From positions 248,001-312,000 of the forward strand of contig NC_014219.1 in NCBI RefSeq assembly GCF_000093085.1: DNA of 64,000 bases, in the 5' to 3' direction. Shown here piece after piece: positions 24,637-33,005 of the stretch. The notes beneath the pieces were generated by a model. That model ran no database searches. It had not been told where the DNA came from and was given only the letters and a program-made list of their open reading frames with translations. The DNA comes from [Bacillus] selenitireducens MLS10 (GTDB taxonomy: Bacteria > Bacillota > Bacilli > Bacillales > Salisediminibacteriaceae). Each line of letters begins with the position of its first letter. The stretch's first letter is position 1. A program made the translations under genes and the position numbers.

Positions 24637-24754
24637 GCTGTATCCGCCGGACTATGATTTTGATATCATTTTCAAGTCGAAAACCTACCGGAAGAAAAAG
24701 CATCTCATGGACCGGAAGTATGTGGAAGGCCTCGCCATTGATGAGGAGGACTGA
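24635..24754 (+). CDS. Short ORF, possible gene remnant
   Basis: Thirty-nine codons read MLYPPDYDFDIIF followed by a Lys/Arg-rich middle and an acidic end (GLAIDEED), with protein-like composition and host-like codons. The nearest purine-rich site is about 20 nt upstream, too far for efficient initiation. It may be the last part of a gene whose 5' end was lost. The function is unknown. Confidence 0.2.
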   Translation: MLYPPDYDFDIIFKSKTYRKKKHLMDRKYVEGLAIDEED

Positions 24755-24785
24755 ACAGGGCGCGTCTGCTGAAGAACGTGCCCCA

Positions 24786-25097
24786 TCAGCTCTTCATGAG
24801 CGGGTCGTCGTCAGAGAGCTCATAGGTAAACGGACTGACGGTGACAAGAAGCGGGATCAAAATGGTGTATAAAACGATGGCAAGGGGAATGGTGACTTCT
24901 GTAAACAGATTTACTGTGAGCGGGGAAACCGCCATTATTACCGTCACAAAGAGCGCGGGCTTTCGGGTCTTGATGTATTGCACGGCACCGCAGCGGGGGC
25001 AGCGGTTGTGATTTTGCAGGAAACGCTGCATGAACAGAGCTTCTTTCCAGGTGAGGGCCGATGCGCAGGATGCGCAAGTCGGTAAGGTCGGTGTCAT
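24786..25097 (-). CDS. TIGR04104-like CXXC zinc-finger membrane protein
   Basis: A 103-residue protein. The N-terminal domain has CASC (residues about 8-11), a Trp, and CPRCG-x-QY (about 32-38), the two CxxC knuckles of the TIGR04104 putative zinc-finger family. Two TM helices (about 48-66, 68-88) and a short acidic tail follow. Its role is unknown; such proteins are common in Bacillaceae. The start at ATG 25097 is fixed by AAGGAGGTCTC upstream; the longer frame to 25193 has no site. Confidence 0.7.
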   Translation of the reverse strand: MTPTLPTCASCASALTWKEALFMQRFLQNHNRCPRCGAVQYIKTRKPALFVTVIMAVSPLTVNLFTEVTIPLAIVLYTILIPLLVTVSPFTYELSDDDPLMKS

Positions 25098-25218
25098 CGG
25101 TGAGACCTCCTTTGTGTCGTTGAACCGGACTTGATCAGACAGCTGCATCGTACTACGGTCTGTCGGACGTGTACAGACAGAGCTAAAGAACAAACAAGAC
25201 GAAATGGAGGCGGTGACG

Positions 25219-26169
25219 ATGACAGGAAAGAGAATTCATCTCGATCAGGCGAAACGCTGGCTCGTAAGGAACGGACGCCCTCTTGAGGTAATGCGGTTTC
25301 GGTATTGGTTTGAGGAAGGGTCCACTGAGGATGTGATGGATGTGCTCACGGGCTATCAGAACGAAGACGGCGGCTTCGGCCACGGCATTGAGCCGGACTT
25401 CACGTGTCCGATGTCGTCGGCGATCGGGAGCTGGACGGCAGCGAGGATGCTCTTTGAACTGAAGACGCCTGCCGCTCACCCTGTCATCAGGAAGCTCATG
25501 GATTATCTCATTGCCACCCAGAACAGGGCGACGGGGATGTGGCAGACGACGTTCCCGGAGATCAGTCACTTTCCCCACGCCCCCTGGTGGAGCTGGCACG
25601 AACAGGCGCAGGAAGAGTGGCAGTTCAATCCCGGCGTGGAGCTCGCGGCTTACTGCCTCTACTACGGGGGCGGAGACGAAGCGGCAACGGAGGCCGGGCT
25701 TCTCACGATGCGAAAGGCTCTGAAGCGGCTTATGACCGTGAATGACATGGATCATCACGAGCTCAGTAATTTTCAGTATGCGCTCCATATTCTTCAGGAT
25801 CAGTTTGACGCGGTTGAGGCGGATACGGGCTTCTCCCTCAGGCGGTGTGAAGATCAGCTGCACAGTCTGTTGTATCAGGCTGTGGAGACGGATCCCCTCA
25901 AATGGGGCAGGGGTTATCAGGCGCTTCCCCTTGATGTGGTGCATTCGTGGAAAGATGTCCGTAACATCGGCTTTGAGGATGGTCTTGTGGAGAAACAGAT
26001 CCAGTATTGGAAGACGACCCGGGAGCGGGACGGTGCCTGGCCGATCAGCTGGGAGTGGGGGCAGTATCCGGAAGCTTTTGCGATTGCGAAACGGCAGTGG
26101 CAGGGAATCCTTATCGTGGAGCGGTTCAAGAAGCTGAAACAGCTTGGGATGATTCAAGAAGAGACATAA
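25219..26169 (+). CDS. Prenyltransferase/squalene-oxidase-repeat-like alpha/alpha-toroid protein
   Basis: A 316-residue soluble protein with repeats typical of the alpha6-alpha6 toroid: LTGYQNEDGGFGHGIEPDF near residue 45, TQNRATGMWQTTFPE near 100, and GAWPISWEWGQYPEAFAI near 270. These QxxDGGFG-type motifs occur in terpenoid cyclases and protein prenyltransferases, but the DxDD and metal-binding residues of those enzymes are not apparent, so catalysis is uncertain. ATG 25219 follows GGAGGCGG at 25206-25213. It is monocistronic with its own terminator. Confidence 0.7.
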   Translation: MTGKRIHLDQAKRWLVRNGRPLEVMRFRYWFEEGSTEDVMDVLTGYQNEDGGFGHGIEPDFTCPMSSAIGSWTAARMLFELKTPAAHPVIRKLMDYLIATQNRATGMWQTTFPEISHFPHAPWWSWHEQAQEEWQFNPGVELAAYCLYYGGGDEAATEAGLLTMRKALKRLMTVNDMDHHELSNFQYALHILQDQFDAVEADTGFSLRRCEDQLHSLLYQAVETDPLKWGRGYQALPLDVVHSWKDVRNIGFEDGLVEKQIQYWKTTRERDGAWPISWEWGQYPEAFAIAKRQWQGILIVERFKKLKQLGMIQEET

Positions 26170-26195
26170 TCAGGATAAAACGAAACTGATATTTG

Positions 26196-26226
26196 AACGG
26201 CGTCTCCTGATGGAGCGCCGTTTTTT
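26196..26226 (+). terminator. Terminator of the toroid-protein gene
   Basis: AACGGCG / CGCCGTT stem extended by CTCC/GGAG around a TGAT loop, followed by TTTTTTATT. Confidence 0.85.
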
Positions 26227-26325
26227 ATTGGAGAACGGCGGAGAGGTGACTGGGCAGGAAAAAGGCGCTCGACATATTTTTTGACAGGAAAATGAAAAAA
26301 GAGCTGTTTTTTTATGGATTCAATA

Positions 26326-26334
26326 TGCTAGAAT
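26326..26334 (+). promoter_or_regulatory. Extended -10 element of the AGCS symporter gene
   Basis: TGCTAGAAT (TG-N-TAGAAT) lies 44 bp before the start codon. A consensus TTGACA at 26281 is too far upstream (42 bp) to be its -35. Confidence 0.4.
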
Positions 26335-26377
26335 GTTCTCTATATTCTGAAAATAAAACGAGGAAGGGGAGAGAAGC

Positions 26378-27727
26378 ATGGAAACTGTGGAACATCTGAT
26401 TAACACGGCGAGCAGCTTTGTGTGGGGGCTGCCGCTGATCGTCCTGCTCGTCGGGACAGGTTTATACTTAACGGTCCGTTTGGCTTTTTTCTCCTTCCAG
26501 CAGCTGCCGTATGCGCTGAAGCTCGTCTTTACAAAGGGGGATCAGGTCTCAAAAGGAGACATTACCCACTTCCAGGCGCTGATGACGGCCCTTGCGGCGA
26601 CGGTCGGAACCGGTAATATCGCAGGTGTGGCTTCGGCTGTTGCCGTCGGGGGACCAGGTGCGGTTCTCTGGATGTGGATCACCGCGTTCGTCGGGATGGC
26701 GACGAAATACGGGGAAGCCATTCTCGGGGTCAAGTACCGGGTTCAAAATGAGCGGGGTGAAATGTCCGGCGGGCCAATGTACTACATCGAAAAGGGCCTT
26801 GGCATGAAGTGGCTTGCCGTCATCTTCGCCGCCTTTGCTGCGGTCGCCGCATTCGGGATCGGAAACATGGTCCAGTCCCATGAGGCAGCGGGTGTCGCAA
26901 ATCAGAACTTCGGTGTACCGGTCTGGGTAACGGGGCTTGTCCTCTCCGTGCTTGTCGGTCTTGTCATCATCGGCGGCATTCGGAGCATCGGGAAAGTCGT
27001 GGGTATTGTCGTGCCGGTGATGATCGTCTTTTACGTCGGTGCGGGTCTTCTGATTGTCCTGATGAATGTGGCGGACGTCCCGGCTGCTTTCGGGCTCATC
27101 TTCACCGACGCCTTTACGGGTCAGGCTATGGCGGGAGGTGCCGTTGGTGCCGTGATCCAGCAGGGGGTTGCCCGGGGGATCTTCTCCAATGAAGCGGGTC
27201 TTGGTACCGGTGGGATTGCCGCAGCGGCGGCGAAGACCGATGTCCCTGCCCGTCAGGCGCTCGTATCGATGACGCAGGTGTTCATCGATACGATCATCGT
27301 CTGTACGATCACCGGTCTTGCCCTTGTCATGAGTCAGATGTACTTGCGGGCGGATGAGTTCGACAGTTCTGCGCAGCTGACTTCTGCGGCATTTGAGCAG
27401 TACTTGCCGGGTGTCGGCGGGATTATCGTCGCCGTTGCGCTGCTGTTCTTCGTTTTCTCAACGATCGTCGGCTGGTCGTACTTCGGTGAGAAGTGCTTCA
27501 CCTATCTTCTCGGCGGCAAGGTGTCGATGCCGTACCGGTTCCTGTTTGTGATCATGCTCTTCGTCGGTTCTGTCGTTTCCCTTGATATCGTGTGGGGCTT
27601 CGCGGATGTGATGAACGGCCTGATGGCCTTCCCGAACCTGGTGGCACTGTTGCTTCTGTCGGGTGTCATTGTGAATGAAACGAAGAAGTTCAAGCAAAAG
27701 CGGATTGAAGAGAAGAACGCCTCGTGA
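26378..27727 (+). CDS. AGCS-family sodium:alanine/glycine symporter
   Basis: A 449-residue transporter with about ten TM helices and the family signatures HFQALMTALAATVGTGNIAGVA (residues about 65-85), GPGAVLWMWITAFVGMATKYGE and GGPMYYIEKGLG, with NEAGLGTGGIAAAAAKTD near 270. It imports alanine, glycine or related amino acids with Na+, matching the Na+-based energetics seen with the GltS- and SLC13-type genes in this window. RBS GAAGGGGAGAG precedes ATG 26378. It is monocistronic with its own terminator. Confidence 0.92.
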   Translation: METVEHLINTASSFVWGLPLIVLLVGTGLYLTVRLAFFSFQQLPYALKLVFTKGDQVSKGDITHFQALMTALAATVGTGNIAGVASAVAVGGPGAVLWMWITAFVGMATKYGEAILGVKYRVQNERGEMSGGPMYYIEKGLGMKWLAVIFAAFAAVAAFGIGNMVQSHEAAGVANQNFGVPVWVTGLVLSVLVGLVIIGGIRSIGKVVGIVVPVMIVFYVGAGLLIVLMNVADVPAAFGLIFTDAFTGQAMAGGAVGAVIQQGVARGIFSNEAGLGTGGIAAAAAKTDVPARQALVSMTQVFIDTIIVCTITGLALVMSQMYLRADEFDSSAQLTSAAFEQYLPGVGGIIVAVALLFFVFSTIVGWSYFGEKCFTYLLGGKVSMPYRFLFVIMLFVGSVVSLDIVWGFADVMNGLMAFPNLVALLLLSGVIVNETKKFKQKRIEEKNAS

Positions 27728-27737
27728 TTCGCGAATA

Positions 27738-27787
27738 AAACAGACCTGACCCTTTTGGCGCAATGCCTGGAGGGGGCGGGTCTGTTT
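27738..27787 (+). terminator. Terminator of the AGCS symporter gene
   Basis: AAACAGACC / GGTCTGTTT outer stem (27738-27746, 27779-27787), followed by a T-rich run. Confidence 0.75.
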
Positions 27788-27882
27788 TCAATTTTGCATA
27801 AGAATGATCGGAGTTTTCGGTGTCCCCTGTTTCGCACTATTTCTTCTGTGATAGAATGAATCCAGGAAAGGGGAGAAGGCCA

Positions 27883-28236
27883 ATGAGCTCGATGAACAAG
27901 GTGATTGCCGGTGACTATGAGGGGTGGTCCGTCAGAAGTCACGCCGGTTCGATCCATCTGGTTTATAAACGGGATGACCGGGAGCTGACGCCAGAAACCG
28001 TTGCTGAATGGCGGGAGCTTGAGCCTGTCACCTGGAATGAACAGAACATGTTCAGCTCCAAAAGTCTTCTCGGCAGCCTGTTTCTCGGTCCGCTCGATTT
28101 TCTGTTTGGGATATCTTCCAAAACGGTCAAGCTCTATCAGCTGGCTTTTAAATGTGATGACGGTATGAAAGGCATTATGACGGTCGATATCGACGTCTAT
28201 CACACGTTTCTGAAGAGGTTTCAAAACGAGGGCTGA
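27883..28236 (+). CDS. Hypothetical protein, paralogue of the protein at 13306
   Basis: A 117-residue protein sharing NxVIxGDY at the start, KSLLGSLFLGPLDFLFG in the centre and a DG-K/D-Y C-terminal pattern with the 119-residue product at 13306. The N-terminal half is beta-rich. No characterised family was recognised. GGGGAGAAGG precedes ATG 27883; the longer frame to 27820 is not needed. The next gene, a PH-like small protein, lies about 60 bp downstream and is probably co-transcribed. Confidence 0.6.
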   Translation: MSSMNKVIAGDYEGWSVRSHAGSIHLVYKRDDRELTPETVAEWRELEPVTWNEQNMFSSKSLLGSLFLGPLDFLFGISSKTVKLYQLAFKCDDGMKGIMTVDIDVYHTFLKRFQNEG

Positions 28237-28296
28237 CATGACAAGAACGCAATGGGCGACCATGATTCAAGATACAAACTGAATGGAGTGATGTCC

Positions 28297-28626
28297 GTGA
28301 GCCGTGTATACAAGACAAGCCGTGCGAGGGCCGGGATTCTGTCGTGGACGAAGCTGTTTCATCCTGATGAAGTGCGGCTTGATGAACGGTCCGTGAAGGT
28401 GGAGAAGAAAAACATGATGGGGCTTAAAGGTTCGAGTGACGAGGTCACCTATGACCGGATTGCCTCGGTCCGTCTCAGTCAGGGACTCGTCTCAGGTGAC
28501 ATCGTTATCGAAACGTCCGGCGGTTCTGAAGCGGACCTCGAGATTCGCGGATTCCGAAAAGAAGTGGCAGAGAAGCTGAAGGATGATCTATCGGACAGGC
28601 TGCCCCGTAAAGGCAGACGCAAATAA
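28297..28626 (+). CDS. Small PH-like domain protein
   Basis: A 109-residue basic protein. The middle (DEVRLDERSVKVEKKNMMGLKGSSDEVTYDRIASVRLSQG) followed by GDIVIET and a C-terminal helix is the arrangement of bacterial PH-like domains, strands then a capping helix. GTG 28297 is preferred because GGAG (28285-28288) lies 8 nt upstream; ATG 28291 has only 2 nt of spacing. The C-terminal tail is Arg/Lys-rich (RLPRKGRRK). Function unknown; PH-like domains of this size are often stress-linked or part of small membrane complexes. Confidence 0.5.
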   Translation: MSRVYKTSRARAGILSWTKLFHPDEVRLDERSVKVEKKNMMGLKGSSDEVTYDRIASVRLSQGLVSGDIVIETSGGSEADLEIRGFRKEVAEKLKDDLSDRLPRKGRRK

Positions 28627-28628
28627 TG

Positions 28629-28671
28629 ATCCCCCGCTCACGGCGTGATACGCGCCTGTGAAGCGGGGGAT
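28629..28671. terminator. Terminator between the PH-like gene and the CDGSH gene
   Basis: ATCCCCCGCT / AGCGGGGGAT stem with an inner CAC...GTG helix. It lies between convergent genes and may serve both; T tracts are weak. Confidence 0.6.
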
Positions 28672-28685
28672 TGCTGTTATGGAAA

Positions 28686-28880
28686 TCAGCCGCGTACTTC
28701 GCTTTCGAAATTGCCCTGATGAGACCCGTCGCAAAACGGCTTGTTTGACGACAGCCCGCAGCGGCACAGCGCCGTGTTTTTCTTCGTTTCAACGGGATTA
28801 CCTTCACCATCGACGAGTTCAATCTCGCCTTTGACCATTAACGGACCGTTGTCCGTGACCGTCACTTTGACATCTGCCAC
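28686..28880 (-). CDS. CDGSH-type [2Fe-2S] protein
   Basis: A 64-residue protein ending in CRCGLSSNKPFCDGSHQG, the CDGSH iron-sulfur motif (three Cys and one His bind a 2Fe-2S cluster); an acidic beta-strand region (VTDNGPLMVKGEIELVDGEG) precedes it. Such proteins handle electrons or clusters. GTG 28880 is taken as start because GAGGAGGTG lies 6 nt upstream and the resulting length is normal; a longer frame to 28925 has no site. It is monocistronic. Confidence 0.85.
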   Translation of the reverse strand: MADVKVTVTDNGPLMVKGEIELVDGEGNPVETKKNTALCRCGLSSNKPFCDGSHQGNFESEVRG

Positions 28881-29010
28881 ATTTTCCACCTCCTCTGTCT
28901 TTGGCTTCCCGTGTCTGTTTATCATCTTGATGAAATGATTACAGGATAAGCATACAGGAGGATGGTTTAATTATCAAATAATTCTGATTATTACAAGGCG
29001 CCCGTCTGCA

Positions 29011-29739
29011 TCACCATTCGATGATGTCCGGGAACGACTGTGTATAACGGATTTGTTCGGGCCTGACACCGTGCTGTTTGGCAGCTTCTCGGATTTCTCT
29101 TTCGATTTTCTCGTAGTCCCTGCCTCTCTCGCCAAGGCGTTTGGCGTAGATGGAGATCTTGTCTGTGCGTTCGTCTTGTTCGAGCTCGAAATAATCCAGA
29201 TTAATCTTGTCAAGATACAGGGTCAGGTAGCGTGCGAGGACGTGGCTGCCGGCCTGGATGCTTCTTGAGGTGTTGATGAATTTCCGTTCGGTTAAAACTT
29301 GCCGGAAACACTGCATGACGGCATTGTCGAAGTGATTGACGATGGCCACGGCAGAGTGGTAATCGAGCATGGTCCTTGAAGGCCTTTCCCTGGGGCTGTT
29401 GGTGTAATGCCTCAGCACCATCAGGACGAACAGCATCTCCGGGACGAGTGTCGGAAAGGACAGGTAGAGATTGCGGGGGCTTGTGACAATTTCGTGGTAG
29501 CGAAGCGTTTCCTCACTCATGCCGTGATCGACCAGGAAAATATCCCGGTGCCCCATCATCGCATGCCTGAGGTCATAACAGAAGCCGAGTGCCCTCAGGT
29601 TCGGATAGTGATAATCAATATCCTCTGATCCTTCATCCGGGATCAGTTCATGAATGGCTTCATAGAGCTGTTCGAAGTCGTGGAAATCGCCACTGACGGC
29701 GATGCCGATATGATTTGGGGTAAGTTCTGCTTTGATCAT
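29011..29739 (-). CDS. DUF6904-like protein
   Basis: A 242-residue soluble protein starting ELTPNHIGIAVSGDFHDFEQLYEAIHEL, with LGFCYDLRHAMMGHRDIFLVDHG near residue 50 and a helical C-terminus. The N-terminal pattern (TPNxxGxxVSGDxxDxxxLYxA) resembles the DUF6904 family of Firmicutes; this assignment is from memory of the pattern and moderate. No catalytic motif is evident. AGGAGGC lies upstream of ATG 29739. It is monocistronic and divergent from the FMN-binding lipoprotein gene. Confidence 0.6.
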   Translation of the reverse strand: MIKAELTPNHIGIAVSGDFHDFEQLYEAIHELIPDEGSEDIDYHYPNLRALGFCYDLRHAMMGHRDIFLVDHGMSEETLRYHEIVTSPRNLYLSFPTLVPEMLFVLMVLRHYTNSPRERPSRTMLDYHSAVAIVNHFDNAVMQCFRQVLTERKFINTSRSIQAGSHVLARYLTLYLDKINLDYFELEQDERTDKISIYAKRLGERGRDYEKIEREIREAAKQHGVRPEQIRYTQSFPDIIEW

Positions 29740-29906
29740 GAAAAATAGCCTCCTGTACAGGTCGTTTTCTCAAGTATAGGCGGGTTGGCAGTCCGTGTCA
29801 CCATTTGATTTGCCGATTAGCCCGATCCCTATGCAGATCATTTCACAAATTTCACACATCTGATAAATCATCGACGGTTGAGGCCTTTTCATTCATGCTA
29901 CACTTT

Positions 29907-29934
29907 TTGTATACGTAAGCATATAAAGTATGAT
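29907..29934 (+). promoter_or_regulatory. Promoter of the FMN-binding lipoprotein gene
   Basis: -35 TTGTAT (29907-29912), 16-bp spacer, -10 TATGAT (29929-29934), 17 bp before the start codon. Confidence 0.55.
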
Positions 29935-29950
29935 ATGAGGGGGAATTCCT

Positions 29951-30571
29951 GTGAAAAAGACATGGATGCTGTCGATAATCAGCGCCACCGTGATTCTCGG
30001 TGCCTGTGGCAATTATGATTCAAGCAGCGAACCGTTGCCGTATGACAACCGTGTGGATGAGGGTGAAAGCCAGGCGGCTGATGAGGGGAACGAGAACAAC
30101 GGCAATGGGGATGAAGAGACCGATTTCGGTGATTTGGCAGACGGTGTGTATGAGACAACTGGTGAGGGTTACAATGACGACATCGTCGTGGAGACAACGA
30201 TTGAAGGCGGCGAAATCGTGAGTGTGGAGATTCTCTCACACGATGAAACCTACGGAATCGGAACCGATGCAACTGATGAGCTGCCAGGCACGATCGTGGA
30301 TGCGAACAGCCCGGACGTCGACGGTGTGTCCGGTGCGACGTACAGTTCGGACGGGATAAAAGAAGCGGTCCGCGCCGCTCTTGAAGAAGCGTCAGGCGGC
30401 GGATCTGATGAGGATCTGGCTCTGACAGACGGGGTCTTTGAAACGTCTGCGGAAGGCTATAATGACGATATCGTGGTCGAGACAACGATTGAAGGCGGCG
30501 AAATCGTTGTCTCTCACACGATGAAACCGACGGAATCGGAACCGACGCAACAGACGAGCTGCCGGGCATGA
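29951..30571 (+). CDS. FMN-binding repeat lipoprotein, 5' part (gene split by a 10-bp deletion)
   Basis: A lipoprotein with lipobox ILGAC (Cys about 19), an acidic linker, one complete FMN_bind domain (about residues 62-140, with SGATYSS, the Thr being the expected covalent FMN site added by ApbE) and the first part of a second. Within repeat 2, compared with repeat 1, ten bases are missing at about 30508-30515 (repeat 1 has GTGAGTGTGGAGATT between ATCGT and CTCTC). The frame then leaves the domain and stops at 30571 after about 20 foreign residues. The secreted, membrane-anchored flavoprotein would take part in extracytosolic electron transfer. The remainder is in the next entry. Confidence 0.8.
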   Translation: MKKTWMLSIISATVILGACGNYDSSSEPLPYDNRVDEGESQAADEGNENNGNGDEETDFGDLADGVYETTGEGYNDDIVVETTIEGGEIVSVEILSHDETYGIGTDATDELPGTIVDANSPDVDGVSGATYSSDGIKEAVRAALEEASGGGSDEDLALTDGVFETSAEGYNDDIVVETTIEGGEIVVSHTMKPTESEPTQQTSCRA

Positions 30572-31245
30572 TTGTGGATGCGAACAGTGCAGACATTGAC
30601 GGCGTATCCGGTGCAACATACAGCTCGGACGCCATTAAGGAAGCCGTGCAGAAAGCCCTTGAAGAATCAGCTGGCGGCGGTGATGTGACGCTCACGGACG
30701 GCGTGTTTGAAGCGTCAGGTGAAGGCTATAATGATGATATCGTTGTGGAAGTCACCGTGGAAGACGGGGAGATCGTAAACATCGAGATCCTCTCGCACGA
30801 TGAGACAGACGGCATCGGAACAGACGCCACGGATGAACTCCCGGGCATCATCGTCGAGGCAAACAGTGCCGACGTTGACGGGATCTCCGGAGCCACGTAC
30901 AGCTCTGACGGTATTAAAGAAGCCGTACAGAATGCGTTGGATGAGTCTGCAGCTGCGGGTGGCAACGGCGGTGCAGCCGGTGATCTTGCTGACGGCGTGT
31001 ACGAGACCGCTGCGGAAGGCTATAATGATGACATCGTCGTGGAAACGACCGTGGAAGGCGGTGTGATCGTGAGTGTCGAAATCCTCTCTCACGATGAGAC
31101 CGATGGCATCGGCACCGACGCCACGGATGAGCTGCCGGGCATGATTGTCGACGCAAACAGCGCCGACATTGACGGGGTATCCGGTGCCACGTACAGTTCA
31201 GACGCGATTAAAGAAGCGGTTCAGGCTGCGATGGACGAAGCGGCT
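30134..31245 (+). repeat. Four tandem FMN-binding-domain repeats (about 270-295 bp each)
   Basis: Units begin near 30134, 30422, 30691 and 30985. Each encodes DGVxE...EGYNDDIVVExT, then ILSHDET(D)GIGTDATDELPG, then SGATYSSD. Near-identical protein sequence in all four indicates recent duplication or ongoing homogenisation by recombination; the second unit carries a 10-bp deletion. Confidence 0.85.
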
Positions 31246-31251
31246 GAATAA
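30568..31251 (+). CDS. FMN-binding repeat protein, 3' part (domains 2C-4)
   Basis: The frame continues the interrupted gene: the end of domain 2, then complete domains 3 and 4, each with an SGATYSS flavinylation motif (three in this part, four overall). Its ATG at 30568 overlaps the upstream TGA by 4 bp (ATGA), so termination-reinitiation could give some product. That product would lack a signal peptide and stay in the cytosol, where ApbE-type flavinylation is not expected. Alternatively the 10-bp gap is a sequence error and the real protein is one four-domain lipoprotein of about 435 residues. Confidence 0.75.
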   Translation: MIVDANSADIDGVSGATYSSDAIKEAVQKALEESAGGGDVTLTDGVFEASGEGYNDDIVVEVTVEDGEIVNIEILSHDETDGIGTDATDELPGIIVEANSADVDGISGATYSSDGIKEAVQNALDESAAAGGNGGAAGDLADGVYETAAEGYNDDIVVETTVEGGVIVSVEILSHDETDGIGTDATDELPGMIVDANSADIDGVSGATYSSDAIKEAVQAAMDEAAE

Positions 31252-31273
31252 GAGAATCAATCAAGAGAAGCGC

Positions 31274-31328
31274 AAACGCCTGTGGGCAAGGAGACCGGTC
31301 AAGGTCCCTTCACTCACAGGCGTTTTTT
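31274..31328 (+). terminator. Terminator of the FMN-binding lipoprotein gene
   Basis: AAACGCCTGTG (31274-31284) and CACAGGCGTTT (31315-31325) form an 11-bp stem, followed by TTTTTTT. Confidence 0.9.
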
Positions 31329-31349
31329 TGGTTATGAAAACATGCCGTA

Positions 31350-32300
31350 TTATCCTTCGGTGAGAATCGTGTCGATGGTCTCTTCGAGGGCATCCGGAAT
31401 GACAAGTCCTGATGCCTTCACGTTCATCTCCACCTGTTCAGGCCGGCTCGCGCCGATGAGGGCACTCGATACATTCGGCTGACGGAGCACCCAGGCGAGG
31501 GCGAGTTCAGGGAGACTCACGCCGAGCTCTTTGGCGACGTCTTCAAGCTTGGCGACTTTCTTCATGACATCCTCATTGAGCATGCCGGTGATAAAGCGGT
31601 TGATGTCGTCGTTGGCAGCCCGGCTGTCACTCGGCACCTGTCCGCCTTTGTATTTCCCTGTCAATACGCCCTGTGCGAGCGGGGAGAAGACGACCTGTCC
31701 GATGCCGTGCTTCTCACTGACAGGGATGATCTCTTTTTCGATCGTGCGGTTGAACATGTTATACTGCGGCTGATTGACGACAATCCGGTCCAACAGCTTC
31801 CGGTAGGCGATGCTGACGGCTTCCTCGAGCTGGGCCGCGCTCCATTCACTGACGCCGGCGTAGAGAATCTTTCCCTGGCGGATCAGGTCATCGATGGCCT
31901 TCAGCGTCTCATCCACCGGGGTATCCGGGTCGTGTCGGTGGCAGTAGAAGAGATCCACATAGTCGAGCTTCATCCGTTTGAGGCTGCTGTTGAGCTGCTC
32001 GGTGATGTGCTTTCTCGACAGACCGCTGTTGTTCGGACCTTCGCCCATCGGGAAAAAGGCTTTCGTCGAGATGACGTATGAGTCCCGCGGATAGGCCTTC
32101 AAAGCTTCCGCCATGACACGCTCGCCCTGCCCCTGTTCATAGACGTTCGCTGAATCAAAGGAATTGATCCCGGCTTCGTAAGCGGTATGTATCGTACGCT
32201 CCGCCGTGTTGTCCTCGACGGATTTGCCGTACGTCAGCCAGCTTCCGAGGCTGATTTCACTGATTTTGAGTCCGGATCGTCCTAGTCGTCTGTATTGCAT
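31350..32300 (-). CDS. Aldo/keto reductase (Kv-beta/YhdN-type)
   Basis: A 316-residue NADPH-dependent oxidoreductase with a TIM barrel. The catalytic tetrad is D49, Y54, K80 and H121. SEWSAAQLEEA and the C-terminal GASRPEQVEMN loop (cofactor 2'-phosphate binding) place it in the group of voltage-gated-channel beta-subunit-like/YhdN-type reductases. It would reduce aldehydes or ketones in the cytosol; the physiological substrate cannot be told. It is monocistronic, convergent with the FMN-binding gene. Confidence 0.9.
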   Translation of the reverse strand: MQYRRLGRSGLKISEISLGSWLTYGKSVEDNTAERTIHTAYEAGINSFDSANVYEQGQGERVMAEALKAYPRDSYVISTKAFFPMGEGPNNSGLSRKHITEQLNSSLKRMKLDYVDLFYCHRHDPDTPVDETLKAIDDLIRQGKILYAGVSEWSAAQLEEAVSIAYRKLLDRIVVNQPQYNMFNRTIEKEIIPVSEKHGIGQVVFSPLAQGVLTGKYKGGQVPSDSRAANDDINRFITGMLNEDVMKKVAKLEDVAKELGVSLPELALAWVLRQPNVSSALIGASRPEQVEMNVKASGLVIPDALEETIDTILTEG

Positions 32301-32460
32301 GTCAAAACCCCTCCTTGATTATTCTGAACAGGTTTATTGTACTAGACCTAAGCATTTCGGTAAACGAAACAGTTTTTTCGATTGATTATCGGGTTGACAT
32401 CTTCCTGACACATGGGACTGTCAGAATGACAGGGAATCAAACTAAATCAGGAGTGTGATA

Positions 32461-32913
32461 ATGATGAAAAAGACAATGATGATTGGTGCTGTATTGATGG
32501 TACTTGGAGCCGGAAGTGTATCTGCCGTCGGCTTCGCAGAGGTGAACGGTGAACAAACAGAGAATGGGGCAGCCGTCGGAACGCCTTGCCAGGCATTCAG
32601 TGAACGGGAGAATGCCGGCGGTTGGTCGGAAGAGGAATGGGAAGCACGGATGAGTCAGCGGGATCGGGGAGGTCAGATCCTGTTTGACAGTCTCACTGAA
32701 GAGGATCAGGACCTATGGCTCGAAGTGAAAGCAGGCATTCAGGATGGCGCCCTCACGAAAGAGGAAGGCCATGCCATGCTTCAGGAGGCGGGCATTGACG
32801 CACCGGTTAAACAGCAGCAGATGCGTCAGGACGGTTCCGGGGGTGGCATGCAACAGAAGGGACAACAAAACGGATCGGGCAACGGAAACGGGCAGCAGCA
32901 AAATCGCTCGTGA
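32461..32913 (+). CDS. Small secreted protein, possible envelope-stress or sensor partner
   Basis: A 150-residue protein with a Sec signal peptide (KKTMMIGAVLMVLGAGSVSAVGFA, cut near residue 25-30), a helical central segment (LTEEDQDLWLEVKAGIQDGALTKEEGHAMLQEAG) resembling the DUF2680/YckD-like helical hairpin, and a Gln/Gly/Asn-rich disordered tail. ATG 32461 follows AGGAG with 7-nt spacing. It lies 92 bp upstream of a two-component system, so it may be an input to, or an output of, that system, in the way CpxP-like helical proteins are; this is inference. Confidence 0.6.
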   Translation: MMKKTMMIGAVLMVLGAGSVSAVGFAEVNGEQTENGAAVGTPCQAFSERENAGGWSEEEWEARMSQRDRGGQILFDSLTEEDQDLWLEVKAGIQDGALTKEEGHAMLQEAGIDAPVKQQQMRQDGSGGGMQQKGQQNGSGNGNGQQQNRS

Positions 32914-33005
32914 TCAGCTGAAAATGCGTATGGGACCTCCGGTTCTGTGCGCATTTTCGTGTTATGATAAAGACGGAAATGACAGCGGACGAGGGGGAAG
33001 AGACG

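Noticed and set aside
25183-26157. 324-codon open frame on the minus strand opposite the toroid protein
   Set aside because: No ribosome binding site, Arg/Pro/His-rich composition typical of an antisense shadow, and the plus-strand frame carries clear family motifs.
26281-26334. TTGACA paired with TAGAAT as one promoter for the AGCS gene
   Set aside because: The spacing is 42 bp, far from 17; only the extended -10 remains plausible.
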